A stretch of DNA of 64,000 nt from Pleurodeles waltl (Eukaryota; Chordata; Amphibia; Caudata; Salamandridae), in the NCBI RefSeq assembly GCF_031143425.1, contig NC_090439.1, positions 355,068,027 to 355,132,026 of the forward strand. Reading direction: 5' to 3'. How positions within the stretch are numbered: the first letter of the stretch is position 1; each line of letters begins with the position of its first letter. Position numbers and translations under genes: made by a program. The notes beneath the pieces are model-generated. The model was not told the origin of the DNA. It saw only the letters and a list, made by a program, of their open reading frames with translations, and made no database searches. This document shows, piece after piece, positions 23,906-36,320 of the stretch.

Positions 23906-26892
23906 TGTGGTAGGCTGGACTGGTTTGTAGGTGGTACCCTAAGTACTTACACCTTTTACCAGGTCCAGTTATCCCTTATTAGTGAAATGTAGTCAGTGTT
24001 CTAGCAGCTTAGGCTGACTAGAGGTAGCTGTAGCACAGCAGCTTAGGCTGAACTCGGAGACATGCAAAGCTCCTGCAATACAACTGTAGTTACACAGTAC
24101 TTATACACAATAAAAGACAATACTCAGTGTTACCAAAAGTAAAGGTACTTTATTTTAGTGACAAGGCCAAAAATATCTTAGAGGCAATACTCCTTCTGGA
24201 GGTAAGTATTATACACAATATATACACTAGACACCAAAATCAGGTACGTAATTAGTCACAGAATAGTGCAAACAGTAGGAAATACCATAGAATACAAAAG
24301 GAAGAAATAGGCCTTGGGGCAACACAAACCATATACTAAGAAAGTGGAAAGCGAATCAAAAATTCCCCCCTAGGCAAGTTTAGTGTGTAGAGGCTCGCTG
24401 GGAGTGTAAGAAAACCACAAAGGTGAGTCAAATACCCCACCCAGAGCCCAGGAAAGTAGGAGTAAAGTACTGCAAGTTTCCTCAGGACACACTACAAGTC
24501 GTGATAAGAGTTATTGCAAGAACCAAGCTAGACTGCAATCAATAAATGGTGGATTCCTGGACCTGGATACCTGTAAAAAGAGGAGACCAAGTCCAGAAGT
24601 CGCAGAAGATTCCAGGAAGGACAGGAGCCCCTGCCAACCTAGAAGAGGTTGGAAGAAGTCTGCAAAAGAGCACCAAAGAAGATGGCAGGGGGTTCCTCCG
24701 TGATGCAAAGGATGTCCCACATCGAGATGTTGGATGCAGGCAAGTTGCAGCGCTGGATTCATCCAACAGGCCTTGGTTCAAGCAATGTCACGGTTTGCAT
24801 CAAAATGGTGCTGCCTGGACTCAGGAGGGACCTGGGGGCCTCAACTCGTACTGAGAAGGCAGAGGGGGCTCCCAACACTGGAGAGAACCCACAGATGGCC
24901 AGGCAGCATCAACGGGAGTACCGGGACACAGGGATAAAGAAGGTGAAAATTGTGGTTGCTGCAGCACTACAAACGAAGGTCCCACGCCACTGGAGAACAA
25001 CTCAGCGAGCTGAGCATCGCAAGATGGAGTGCTGGGGACCTAGGCCAGGCTGTGCACAAGGGATTCTTGCAAATAGTGCACAGAGGCCTCAGCAGGTAGA
25101 GATGACGCAGTGCACAGGGGTACAGTGTCGCAAACGGGGAAGGCAAGCTCTTACCTCCTCCAAATTTGGACAGCTGGACCTTAGGACAGTCTGTGTTGAA
25201 GGGGTCCACCACCTGTGTTCCAGGGAGCACGCTCGTCGCCAGGAGAGGAGTCCCAGAGAACCGGTCGTCATCTTAGAAGGTGCCTACTGGAGCAGAGAAG
25301 TGACTCCGTTACTCCACGGGAGATTTCTTCGGTCCTTCTGGTACAGGGTGAAGACAGGGAGTCCTCAGAGAGTGCACACCTTGGAACCTGTTGCAGTTGC
25401 TGGCTGGAGCTGAAGTTGCAGAGCCACAGTAGCCTTCTTGGATACTTTGTTGCAGTTACAGCGGTTCCTGGAGCAGTCTGAAGTTGATTCGGCAGTCAGA
25501 GGATGAAGCAGGAGTTGCAGAGGATTCCTGGTGGAAACTTGCAAGCTGAATCTGAAGAGGAACCCACAGGAGAGACCCTAAATAGCCCTAATAGGGGGAT
25601 TGGCTACCTAACCAGGTATGCACCTATCAGGAGGGGTCTCTGACATCACCTGCTGGCACTGGCCACTCAGAGATCTCCAGACTGTCCCCACACCTTAGAA
25701 AACAAGATGGCTAATGCCAGGGACACACTGGAGGAGCTCTAGGCACTACCCCTGGGGTGATGATAGACAGGGGAGTGGTCACTCCCCTTTCCTTTGTCCA
25801 GTTTCGTGCCAGAGCAGGGACTGGGGCTCCCTGAACTGGTGTAGACTGGCTTATGCAAGGAGGGCACCATCTGTGTCCTTCAAAGCATTTCCAGAGGCTC
25901 TGGGAAGGTACCCTTCTCCCAAAGGAATGCTTTGTTTTGCCTTCCTGGGACTGAGCTGCTCAGACCACAGGAGGGCAGAACCCTGTCTGTGGGGTGGCAG
26001 CAGCTGTAGCTGCAGTGCAAGCCTCAGAGAGCTGGTTTGGCAGTACCGGTGGTCCATGTTGAAGCCCCCAGAATGCATGGGATTGGCTCCCAATACCAGA
26101 TTTGGAATGGGGGAACAATTCCATGATCTTAGACACCTTACATGGCCACATTCGGAGTTACCATTGTGAAGCTACATATAGGTAATGATCTCTATCTAGT
26201 GCATGTGTGTAATGGCATCCCCTCACTCACAAAGTCCGGGGATTTGGCCCTGGACAGCATGGGTTCACCTTTTCTAGTGCAAAGGTGCCATCACACTTAG
26301 TAACTTTGCACCTAGCCTTCAGTAAATGAAGGTTAAACATATAGATGACTTATAAGTTACTTAAGAGCAGTGATGATGGCTGTGAAATAGTATGTGCACT
26401 ATTTCACTCAGGCTGCAGTGGCAGTCCTAAGAAAGGGTTTGTCTGAGCTCCTTATTGGTGGCAAAAGAAATTCTGCAGCCCATAAGGATCTCCTGGAACC
26501 CCAATGCACTGGGTACCTGGGTACCATATACTAGGGACTTATAAGGGGGGTCCAATGTGCCTATTGGAATTGGTAAATGAAGTCAATAAACTATAGAGAC
26601 TAATTTGGAAGCAGAGAGAGCATAAGGACTGAAGTTCTGGTTAGCAGAACTTCAGTGACACAGTTAAGCACTACTGACAACACTCACATTAGGCCACAAA
26701 CTATGAGCACTGGGGTCCTGACCAGCAGGATCCCAGTGAGACAGGCAAAATACACTGACAAATAGGGTTTTAACTGTGAGCACTGGGGTCATGGCTGGCA
26801 GGATCCCAGTGAGACAGTAAAAACACACTGACACACACAAACAGGCCAAACGTGGGGGTAACCATGCTAGAAAGAGGCTATTTTCTCACACA
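23906..26892. mobile_element. LTR-like element (TGTGGTAGG...CTCACACA), ~3.0 kb
   Basis: Both ends lie in one PLE reading context, and the PLE's protein match resumes on each side, so this is an insertion of 2,987 bp. Its termini are TGTG...CACA. It has no recognisable gag-pol domain; open frames such as 24649-25413 (254 codons) are Gln/Arg-rich and motif-free. This is consistent with a long solo LTR. Edge tetramers are gggg on the left and ggga on the right, so the target duplication is at best imperfect. Orientation is undetermined. Confidence 0.65.
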
Positions 26893-27800
26893 GGGAGACC
26901 ATGACACAATGATCCTGATGTTTGATAATTATATCCGGAAATTCCACTTGAGTGCAACTAGCATTACACATGAATTTCAGATTCTTGTCATACATCATTT
27001 AGCCAGGTCACAAACCCCTCCAATTGTGAATCCCCACCTTTCCATATGAAGAAAATGTTCTCTAGAGATCTAGATCACTGCTTCACTTTTTCAAAGGAAG
27101 GCGCAGCTTCACTATGAATGTGTCTCTCTTCAAACTACCCCATATTTATGTATTTCATCAATGTCCTGAGCTGACATTATTTCAGCCTATTTCTGTGAAA
27201 AAATGCAAACAGGTCCTTAGTGAGTTCAAATTTATCATAGTGTCTGCTCGCTACAAAGGAGAAGCCTCTAGTTAGTAGGTCCCTGGTGGTGGGCTCCAGC
27301 TCCCTCCTGCTGAGGTAAAAGACTGGAATTACACTCAGTTCCTCCAAAACTGATATCTTCTGGTCTCAAAGTAATGGGGTGCCGGCTCCAAGTTGGAATA
27401 TCTGTTCCTCCCTTGGTTTTGAGGTCTGGAGCATTGTCCGCTCCTTCTGGGTCCTAAAAAGTGATTCTGTGGTTTGTATTCCTCAGGATAACGGTATTGG
27501 TTGCCAAATGAATCAAACTGGTGGGACCTTCCCTCTTCTCCGGGATTTGATGTATCTGAGAACATAATGATCTTTTTGTTGGCCCAGTCCTGTCTTTCTC
27601 TTTGAGGTGGTCCCGTCCCAGCCAAATTGTTGTAATTACTTGAAAGATACGGACAAACCGTTTCCTTAGAGACATATCTGATGTCTTTTCTGAGCTTTTC
27701 ATTTTACTTTTATTTACGTAATTACAGAAAGAATCTAACTCCCCCTGGTGCACCCATGAAATTGACACTGGGTACAGTCCAACTATGAAAAATAACATTT
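26893..27800 (-). pseudogene. PLE pol, N-terminal and partial RT remnants
   Basis: On the minus strand, a polar Arg/Gln/Gly-rich linker in frames 27335-27625 and 27454-27798 resembles the linker before the PLE RT. It is followed by a short FELTKDLFAFFHRNRLK-like segment matching the start of the PLE RT region (compare FFKYIRRLKLKK in the complete copy). Close to 26990-26900 the match jumps to the late RT segment (LKFMCNASCTQVEFPDIII), equivalent to NIKFTWEPSETRITFLDVEL. Most of the RT palm, including the catalytic aspartates, is therefore deleted. Confidence 0.55.
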
Positions 27801-28380
27801 ACAGGTTGTATGATAAAGTGAGGGCTAACATTAAGGAGGAGGACTTCAAAATGTTAGAACTTGGAGTTATTGAGTCCTCCAGTCCTTGGTCCAGCCTGTT
27901 GCTGCTGGTCCCCAAGGCTGCCCACCAGGTGTCACACCTGAACTCCGGTTCTGTGTGGACTACTGTGGGCTCAATGCAGTCACTGGGACTGACACACACC
28001 CCATCCCCAGAGTTGATGAACTTCTAGATGGGTTTGGAGCTGCCAAGCTCCTCAACACGTTTGACCTAATGTCTTGGTTCTGGCAGATTGTCTTGACCAC
28101 AGGGATAATGTGCCAAAGGGCACTTCTAGTTCTGGGTCCTGCCTGTCAGTTTAAAGATCGCCCCTGTGCTTTCCAGTGGTTGGTCAACAAGGTCCTAGCT
28201 GGACTGGAGAACTTCAGTGCCGACTACCTAAACAACATTGTGGTCTTCAGTTCTAGCAGAGAGAACCACCTGGGCCACCATAAGGAAGTGCTTTAGGCTC
28301 TGCAGAAAGCGGGCCTGACTTTCACGAGTAGTCAGTGATCTACTTGGGTCACCAAGAAGGAGGTGGCAAAGTGTAGCCCC
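27785..28380 (+). pseudogene. Ty3/Gypsy reverse transcriptase fragment, catalytically dead
   Basis: Frame 27785-28027 gives IESSSPWSSLLLLVPK and frame 27886-28296 gives RFCVDYCGLNAVT, HPIPRVDELLDGFGAAKLL and NTFDLMSWFWQIVL, which are RT motifs 1-3 of a Gypsy element. The match continues through CAFQWLVNKVLAGL. The catalytic YxDD box is YLNN (28225-28236), so both aspartates are lost. A frameshift near 27910-27940 joins the two frames. No LTRs, integrase or RNase H were found with it. It starts at the 5' end of the split PLE and stops where L1 sequence begins. Confidence 0.8.
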
Positions 28381-28540
28381 TTTAGGCCACAACCTGTGCT
28401 TCTCAGTGCTTTTAAGATGTGTTTCCTGTATGGTGTCCATATCATGTCTTCGATCTAGGAGACATTTCCACTGTTTATGGTGTTTAGCTTGGGAGTTATG
28501 GCCCTTAACATTCCACGTCAGTGTGGTCAAAACCATGGTG
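28381..28540 (-). pseudogene. L1-type ORF2 endonuclease N-terminal fragment
   Basis: Minus-strand translation from about 28536 reads LTWNVKGHNSQAKHHKQ and then TIQETHLKS, which match the WNVxGL and QETH motifs of the apurinic-like endonuclease at the start of LINE-1 ORF2. Only about 55 residues are recognisable before the match ends at the Gypsy fragment. L1 sequence may extend to the right (upstream on the minus strand), but I see no ORF1 motif. Confidence 0.7.
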
Positions 28541-30214
28541 TTATGGGGTGATCACATACCCTGTCAGGCCTCTTTTGCAACCCTATCACTTGCATGCCTC
28601 TTCCCTTCCAGACCTCCCCCACTCCATCCCGCCAAAGTCTTTTGTTGCTGCTCAACATTGGTACACCCAAAATAAAAACAGCTGAACAATAACACATTAA
28701 CAGTAGGGAACCTAGTCTCCAAACAGGTAAGAATGGTTGAAATATGTTGCATAATGTTATGTGTGTAAGTCATATGCCACTTATGCGCTCCTGCTATTGA
28801 GAGCAACAAACATGGTATCCGAGGGGTACCTGAAAGTACGACCCCCTGTATTATAGCTTATCAAGTCACCCTGGATATTGTTCAATTCTGTTCTTTAACG
28901 TGGTTTGCCTAAGGTGAGCACAATACTGTCCCAAAGGTCTATGATGGACCTGTCAGTTAACCACAAGGTGAGTGTAACATTGTACAAGGTATGACCTGAA
29001 GAGTGGATAATTAAGGATAATGAAGGACAGTGTTCCTGTGCTGGAAGACAGGTATATTGAACCAGGGGATCCTCATCTACCTCTTCACCTCAGCCGTCTT
29101 TGTGGAAACCATTGTAGAGGCATGTAGGAGCCTAGTGGGATTGTGCATAAAAGAATAATGTTGTTGACTCTGCTCGGTGTTTGCCTAGGGTGATGTGTCA
29201 AATAGTGCTGCAAGTGGGAGCACAGAGCATTGTAAGGAAGACCCCACATAAGGACTCTCCCTGAAGGGGTGGGTCGGTAATGTGCCTCCCTGGGTGAGGA
29301 GTATCTTCCAGAAAACTATGTAGGCGAGTCTCATTGAACCCAGAGCCGCACCAAACTCAGTAGTGTCACGTCAGTGGGGAGCCAAGGGCCACGAGCCCCC
29401 AATTTGAGGGCAGTAGTAGCTAATGATGGTAGGGTATTGGTAACTGCAGCCACATGAAAATGTCAACCCCCATAAGGTCTTGTACTTCTAAAGATTGTGG
29501 TCCCCCTAGGTCTCTCTCTGAGGGCTGATGGCTGTGAATACTGCTAAAAAATGCTCATCTGTGTCAGACAGTTTCTGGTCATGAAGAGATGCTAGGTGAC
29601 CTGCTTGCCCTGAAACCACACTAAAGGCTTCTGCTGTTGGAGCACTTCTGTCCCCGCCATCAATCTCTGTCAGTGGGCCTTGAACGGTTCTCCCCGGGTT
29701 CCAGTGCAGGACATGCAAAATGGGTTCCCACTGCCGAGGCAGCCATGCAGCACGTCCTCTATCTTAAAGTCGGGCAGAGGAGGAGTTCAGCACAGAGCTC
29801 CATGTCCACTGCATGCGGCCACTACTTCCGGTCTGCACCCACCACTCAGGAGATCCCAAGGACAATGGTGGGATTCCAAGCGGTAGAGAGCCACTTTGCA
29901 AAGAGAGTTGCACAAGCACACCATTATCAGCAGGGTGGTGTTGCAGTTCCCAGACACGGATGTTCCATGAGTTCACTGTGACTAGTGGGGTTTCAGTGGG
30001 AATGATGCTTACTGTGTGTTGCACGCCAGTTTCCGACCATCACTGGCGTGTAGTGCTGGGATCTCAGCTGCAGGCCCAGCATGTGAGTCTCATGTCGGCC
30101 CTTCTGTGGGCAGCGTTTACTGTCGGGCTTAGGGCCTCCAGGTCTTACTCATATGGCTGCAGATAAGTTAGGAATCAGGCATCATCCCCGAGTGCCAGTA
30201 AAGGAAGAGCAGGG
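28541..30214. other. Unassigned 1.7 kb, possibly L1 5' sequence and older debris
   Basis: No gene or named repeat is recognised. Its position upstream (minus strand) of an L1 ORF2 start makes L1-derived sequence likely for part of it. Open frames (longest about 117 codons) have no motifs. Confidence 0.35.
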
Positions 30215-31320
30215 ACCATGTGCACTTCAAAGGCCTCTCTTTTAAGTTTCCCCAATGCAAAAACTCCGCTGGGTATCAATTCTGGATTCCAAACCCAACC
30301 AAATCAGTGCACTTCTGGATCCGAGGACATTCTGCTAGGAAAAAGGACTGTTGTGCTGCCAGGAGGAACTGCCACTCTGCTGAGAAAGACTGGACTTGCT
30401 TCTCTACATCATCTAAAAAAACTTAAATGACTCCAAGGGCTTGTTAGATTGCCTGTTCTGAAGTCTCAGGGCTATCAAAGACTTCCTAAAACCCTGCTCA
30501 GCTGCTGGACTCTGTCAACTGTGAGTCCTGTCCTGCTAAGATGGGCCAACCCAGTTGTGCCTTTGAAGGGGACTCTGCAGCTGTTTCCCTGCAAAAATTG
30601 ACTCATCGACTCAGTTGCACCAATTAGAAGCGTTGCATTCTCCCTCGACAACCAATGCATCACCGCTGCCACTGAAGTTGAGGACTTTGCATCGCTGACT
30701 GCATGGCAGAGGATTGATGCAACACCACCAGGCTCGGCGCTTTGCCTTCGCATTCCAGGCTGCGCTGGTCGATGACGCTGTATCATCTTCATTGCAAAGG
30801 GTTTGACGCCACACCCTGAGGACATCACCTACGTGACTGTGTGGCTTGATGACAATACATCACCCGGACTGCGCGGATCAGCACAAACACATCGCTTTTG
30901 CATTGCCTCCTCGATGCGACCCTCCATTCAAGGTACTTTTCAGTGTTCCCTGTATGGGTCCTGTAGTAGGCCTGCCCTTCATCACGGTTGGCCTCAAAAT
31001 CAGATTTAAAATGGTCTAGCATGACCTCAAGTAAACTTTTAGCGCTATTGACTTCTAAGCACTATATTGCAATATAATCTTTACAAATTCATATCTCAAC
31101 TTCCACTTATTGGATTGTTGTTGTTTCAGTCTTAAGTTACTCAAAAATATTCTTTATTTTTCTAAACTGGTGTGTAGCCTTTCTGTGATGTTTTCACTGT
31201 GTTAATTTAATTTAAGTGTTGCACAAGTACTTTATACATTGCCTGTTAAGACTACTGCTCTATGCCAAGGTACCAGAGGGTGAGCACAATCTTGCAATAA
31301 AAGAGTGCCTGTGGAAAAAT
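30215..31320 (+). mobile_element. LTR-like repeat, family 1, 5'-truncated
   Basis: The copy carries the distal half of the family: a ggaactgccactctgctg block near 30364, tctgaagtctcagggctatc near 30457, a run of GATGCA/GACGC-type motifs (30600-30900), tttttctaaactggtgtgtag near 31158, and a tgccaaggtaccagagggtgagc block near 31263. It lacks the family's CTAACA terminus and stops just before the Gypsy LTR at 31359. Confidence 0.75.
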
Positions 31321-31358
31321 AAGAACAATGCTCATCAAACACAGATGATTATTTCGTC

Positions 31359-31593
31359 TGTCTACAGGTACTGTATTAGGAGCACTAGGACTGCAGAGCA
31401 CTGGATGGACTCAAAGAAAGAGTTATGTAATCATTTGAAAGGTGATAAGGTGTGGGTATTAACGGTTATGAGATAATGAGAAGTTTAGTTTTAACACTAT
31501 ACACTGATGATTAAAGATGGTGGCTACGAGCTCCATGTGTGGCGTGTTCTTGTGCATGCTCCCGGGCTGTGGAGGGCAGGCCAACTGGTGACA
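31359..31593 (+). repeat. 5' LTR of Gypsy copy 1
   Basis: Begins TGTCTACAGG and ends TGGTGACA. It aligns along its length with 36090-36320, sharing blocks such as agcactaggact, ataatcattt-like and gttggctac...tgtgtggcgtgttc. The primer-binding site that should follow is not recognisable. Confidence 0.75.
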
Positions 31594-32016
31594 AGTAGGG
31601 GATATGTACTCCAAAGAAACAAAACTGTTCTCCCTGAGAGTTTGCAAGAATATAGCAAATGGCTTGTGCCTGCCACGTGAGCCCCAAGCTGGTGCAAAGA
31701 AGCCTGCGGTTGATCTATGTGGAGTGCAAGTTCCACTCCAACCAGTACGAGATATTTTGGAGAAGTTGAAGGCCTAGCAGTGGAGCGCCATTGTAAGGCC
31801 CGCCAAGACTTGCCGGCCACACTGAAGAAGAATACAGTGGTGCACCACCACACTGAGAAAACATTTGCACAAAGAGAACACTAAAGGCAGTGACAACCGG
31901 GTATAACATAAAAGGCAGCGACAACCAGATATCGAGAAGGCACTGACAACCAGGTACACGTAGTGAACTTTTCTTACTGGCCTTATATCCTCAAAGTCGG
32001 ATGAGGTAACTCAAAA

Positions 32017-32965
32017 GTGAACACAGGGGTTGTGCTTGCAATTTTGTGGGTCGTTGTACAAACAACCAAAGCCACCTTCGGAATAATTAATTTTTTCAGT
32101 CTGCTGCCACAGAAACATGGAGTACACTGCTGCTGCATTGCCCACCATCATTCAATATCTTCAAAAAGCAAAATACTGGCGCGATGGACCTTTAGGATCG
32201 AGGCTTCTGAAGACTTCAAAGATGCTCCGGAAGAAGTAAAAGATGAGAAAATCATTAAATATTTAAAGAATCTTACTGGTGATGGAGTAAAAGAAGTGAT
32301 AAAGAAAATCTCACAAACTGAGGCAATGTTGTACCGTCAGATCAAAGAAGCATTAGGAGTCAAGTTCAATTCAATGCCAAATGTCGACTTTGAAAGGTTC
32401 ATTTTCAATCAAGCGAGACAACAAGTTGGCGAAACGATGGATGAGTTTGTTGAGAGACATTATATGCTTATCAAACACGGTAAGTTTAGTAAATTGAATT
32501 TAATGATGAAGAAGCCATGTGCCTCAGAGTCATTGTTGGCTGTTTGCCGAGCTCGTTCAGAAGACGCATGTTGACAGAGATACTCAGTTTAGAAAAAGTA
32601 CTATGGCTGCCAGAGCCAAGGGACAAGCAGATCCGGAATCCATTGACATGGAAGAAGAAACAGCAAAAAGTCAATCATGAGGAGTAAAGACAAGCACCAA
32701 GTAGATGCCTGTAAGTCGAAATTATCAAAGAAGGAAAGACTGTTTCCGGGATGGATCTTCATTTCCATATGAAAGGAAATGTCCAGCGATCAGACAGACC
32801 TGCAAAGGTTGCAGAAAGGAGAACCACTTCATAACGGTTTGCAAAACAAAAAAGAAACCAATTGCATCCAGTCGAGCCGTTAAAATGGAGGCCAGAGGTT
32901 CCAGAAGCATTTTTGACATTCCCACAGACAAAAAAGCAACCTCAACTGCAACAGGTAGAATCTAA
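32017..32965 (+). pseudogene. Gypsy copy 1 gag with zinc knuckles, broken
   Basis: The frame at 32017-32574 encodes an α-helical gag-like stretch (KYLKNLTGDGVKEVIKKI, then FNQARQQVGETMDEFVERHY). A likely start, ATG at 32118, lies in another frame that stops near 32230, so a frameshift separates them. The frame at 32705-32965 carries a Cys-rich pair: a degenerate CFRDGSSFPYERKC and a complete CKGCRKENHFITVC (C-x2-C-x4-H-x4-C), the nucleocapsid RNA-binding knuckles. Stops and frameshifts break continuity. Confidence 0.7.
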
Positions 32966-33189
32966 ACAAAGTTGATCATCATCAAGTTCAGCCGGCAACA
33001 ATTCCTCAACACCACCGTCAAGTGACAGTGAAGAGGGTGAATATGCAATGATCATATCTAAAGAAGGGCGACATGCACACATAGACCTTGCCACTTGCAA
33101 AGAAGAGAAATGAACGACAAAATCAAGTGAGTCAAAGAAACAAAAGAATTCATATGGACACTACCCCAAAATCAAACAAAAAGCCAACG

Positions 33190-35900
33190 GTTGACCTATA
33201 ACCTGTGTAATCGCAAGTGGTGCATCGATCAACATAAGGCAATCGAACAATTTAACTGTTTGTCAGCTGTATCGCGACTCAAAGTGTTAAATACGAAGGC
33301 GTGCACATAGGCTGCTGCCAAACCGTTGCAGAATTAAGGATCATTCACAGCGACCTTAGGGGATAAGAAGACATCTGTGCAGGCCCAAGTCCATATTCTT
33401 CAAGATACTTCACCTAGTGCATGCCTACTTAGTTTTGCAAATGCTGCTGACAAGGGGCTGATATCTATCAATTACAACCTAAATACATAATCTGAAATTG
33501 TGAGTCAGTTCCCATCGCTATTTCATGGCCTTGAAAGCCTCAAGATAATGAAGATGCAGCTTCACATTAACAAAGATATTCAGCCTGTTTTACAGCAACA
33601 CCACAGAATAGCATTTCACCTACATGAAGTGGTGAAGAAGGAATTAGAAACGCTGTTAAAACACATTATCGAGCACTCTACTGGTCCCACACCATGGGTG
33701 TCACCCATTGTGGAAGTGCAGAAAAAGGTCAGTGGAAGGGCAATGCGCGTCTGCGTGAATATGTGCCAGGCAAACAAAACAAAGAGAGAAAGACATTGTG
33801 GTCCGCACATTGCAGATATGATAATGCAGCTGAACCGAGCCCGTCTTCTCCTGTTTTAACTTGAAAAGGGATACCATCAGCTAGAATTGTAAGAAACTGT
33901 AGGTACATTACCACTTTTTTGACTCATGTTTTGTTTGTTCAGATACAAAAGATTGAGCTTTGGATTGCCATTTGCTGCAGAAATAGCCCAAGATGTTATA
34001 CGTAGAATAATTCAACCTGCTAAGCATGCTTTCAATTACAGTAACAATAAGGCTCTCAAACAAGTGTGTCAGTTACTTACAAATGCAGGTCTCACGTTAA
34101 ATGCAGAAAAGTGTGAATTTCACAAAACCAAATTCAAGTTCTTTAGGCATGTATTTTCTGATGGGGGATGACTCCTGATCCAGATAAAGTATGTGCACTA
34201 TCAGCCACCAGTCCCCCGCAAGATGTCACCATGGTACGGTACTTTGGGGCATGGCTAGGTATTGCTCAAGATGCATGCATGACTTTGCTACAGTGAATGC
34301 CTCATTGCGAGACCTGACCCAACGAAATGTCCAGTTCCAATGGTCCTCTGAATGTGACCAAAGCTTCAAAATCATAAAGCATGCAATTCAAAACGTGACT
34401 GAGATGGCCTACTTTGATCCTAAACTACACATTGAGATTACTGCTGATGCGAGCCTGGTGGGGCTGGGAGCAATCCTTGCTCAGCATAATAGACATTCAA
34501 ATGCTCAGACACACATTGTGGCATATGCCAGCCAAAGTTTGTCTTATGTAGACCGTGCCTATTCCAAGTTGGAAAAAGAGTCGGGCTTTGGTGTGGGCCT
34601 GTGAAATTTTTCAGGTGTTTCTTTATGGCGAACATTTCATGATTCTCACAGACCAACCACTGCTCCCCATATTTGGAAATCCAAAAGCCAAGATGGCCAC
34701 TTGCATTAAGAGGTTGGGGTTGCATTTACAGTATATAACTATACAATTGTGGATAAACCAGGCAAGAACCACGAGTACCACTACAGTGGCACAGCCGAAC
34801 ATTGAAAACTGCTGAGAAATACATCGACTTCATTTAAGGTCTAGTACGCCAGCTGCCATACCATCAAGCAGATTGTTGCTGCTACAAAGGCCGATAAATA
34901 AATGCGTGGCTTTAAAACATAATTTCAGAGCAATCATGGAGACAGAGTGTTTGACCTTGAGTGATGATGTTGAATTTCAAAAGTATGAAAATGTACAAGA
35001 TGAACCGTCTGTCACTAAGGAAGGCATTGTGCTAGGAGACTCCAGAATTACCATACCCAAAAGTCTGAGGCACCAAATCACTTGAACTCATTCATGAAGG
35101 ACATCATGGCACTGTTGCCACCAAAAGAGCCCTGAGAGATCAAGTGTGGCTCTCTCAGTTGGACGACAGAGTTGAGAGGGAATTATGCAATTGCCTTTGC
35201 ACTAAAGTGACCTAGCATCCACTTACCATGTCTGATGTTCGTGCACATGTGTAGGAAAAGGTGGCCGTAGACTTCTTTGGGCCCCTAGCAAACGGACATC
35301 ATCTAATGGTGGTCATTGATGAGTATTCCCATTTTCCTCTGGTAGAGGACATCATCAACAACCCACAACAAAGTCACTGAGCAGCTGAATGATATTTTTG
35401 CAGTGTGTGGCATACCCAGACACTTAAGTTTTAGGTGTTTATGGAGTTTCTGACTACACTCAATGTCAGGCATCAGAAAAGTACACCCTTCTGGCCTCAG
35501 GCTAATGGTGTCTTAGAACTTGACTCCCCACTCTACCACCAGTGAGAGTCCTGCCACCTTGATTTTAGGGAGAGCTATAAGAACCAAACTACCACACTAG
35601 AGTATTGAACGAACTTAGAATGATAAGGAAGTTCGTGCTACGGACTGCTCAGAAACATTAAATGAAGACATATGCAGATCAATATTGGCAAGCTCGGATC
35701 GTCTCTGACAAAGGCGACTGGGTTCTCTTCAAGGCAAAAAGAAAGCGAAAGACAGCTCCTCAATTTGATGCTGAACCTCTGAACGCAATGACACGCAAGG
35801 GACACATAGTAATGGCGCAACTTCCCGGCAAATCCATCACAATGGACTCTTCTCATTTCATTTCAGACATCTGTCTCAAGGATCATCTGTCCCTGTAACC
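33190..35900 (+). pseudogene. Gypsy copy 1 pol (protease, RT, RNase H, integrase), broken
   Basis: In order: a protease-like ASGASINI near 33200-33230, where DTGA is expected; RT fingers at 33500-33859 (TPWVSPIVEVQKK, then RVCVNMCQAN with N in place of the motif A aspartate context); RT palm at 33926-34171, in which NYSNN at 34034-34048 joins directly to KALKQV, so the YxDD box is mutated and about 36 bp after it are deleted relative to copy 2; RNase H at 34191-34604 (ADASLVGLGAILAQ, AYASQSLS); an integrase HHCC-like and core region at about 35070-35400 (HEGHHGT, VDFFGPLANGHHLMVVIDEY); and an integrase C-terminal tail at 35662-35898. Many stops and frameshifts; not functional. Confidence 0.8.
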
Positions 35901-36089
35901 CCAGATGAGGCTTCTGCACCTGAAGGACCAGTTCAGACATTAGACCCTGTACCCTTGGTGTCCACTTCGGGTACAATTCAACTACCTTATATCAAGCAGT
36001 CTGGCTGAACTGTGTTAGCACCTTGACAACTGATTGAAGAAGTGTAATGCTGCTATTGCTTATACCTTTTTACTTAACAAAAAGGGAGA

Positions 36090-36320
36090 TGTAGAGTCCT
36101 AGGACTGTTAGCACTAGGACTCCGTGGCCCTTGGCGGACTCAATGAAACAATTACATAATCATTTGGGGGTGGTAAGGTGTGACTATTAACAGCTATAAG
36201 ATGATGAGTTTAGTTAGCACGTTGTATGATGGTGACTAAAGACGTTGGCTACAAACTCCCTGTGTGGTGTGTTCCTGTGCATGATCCAGGACTGGGGAGG
36301 ATGCAACATCCACTGTAACA
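36090..36320 (+). repeat. 3' LTR of Gypsy copy 1
   Basis: Starts TGTAGAGTCC immediately after the purine tract and ends CTGTAACA. It pairs with 31359-31593. Confidence 0.75.

Larger units (their letters stand above)
31359..36320 (+). mobile_element. Ty3/Gypsy retrotransposon, copy 1, with both LTRs, degraded
   Basis: Two direct repeats of about 230 bp (31359-31593 and 36090-36320) begin TGT and end ACA and bound a gag-pol body in the expected order: gag, CCHC zinc knuckles, protease region, RT, RNase H, integrase. A purine-rich tract (aaaaagggaga) directly precedes the right LTR, as expected for plus-strand priming. The LTRs differ by roughly a quarter of positions, so the insertion is old. 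Flanking pentamers (tcgtc, aacac) do not match. The leader contains three aggca(g/c)(t/c)gacaacc repeats about 33 bp apart (31885-31955). A second copy lies at 55546-62160. Confidence 0.85.

Noticed and set aside
24649..25413. 254-codon plus-strand open frame
   Set aside because: Lies wholly within an LTR-like repeat, no motif, overlapped by other open frames of similar quality.
23901..26897. Target duplication for the TGTGGTAGG...CACA element
   Set aside because: Edge sequences gggg and ggga differ at one of four bases; too short and inexact to claim.
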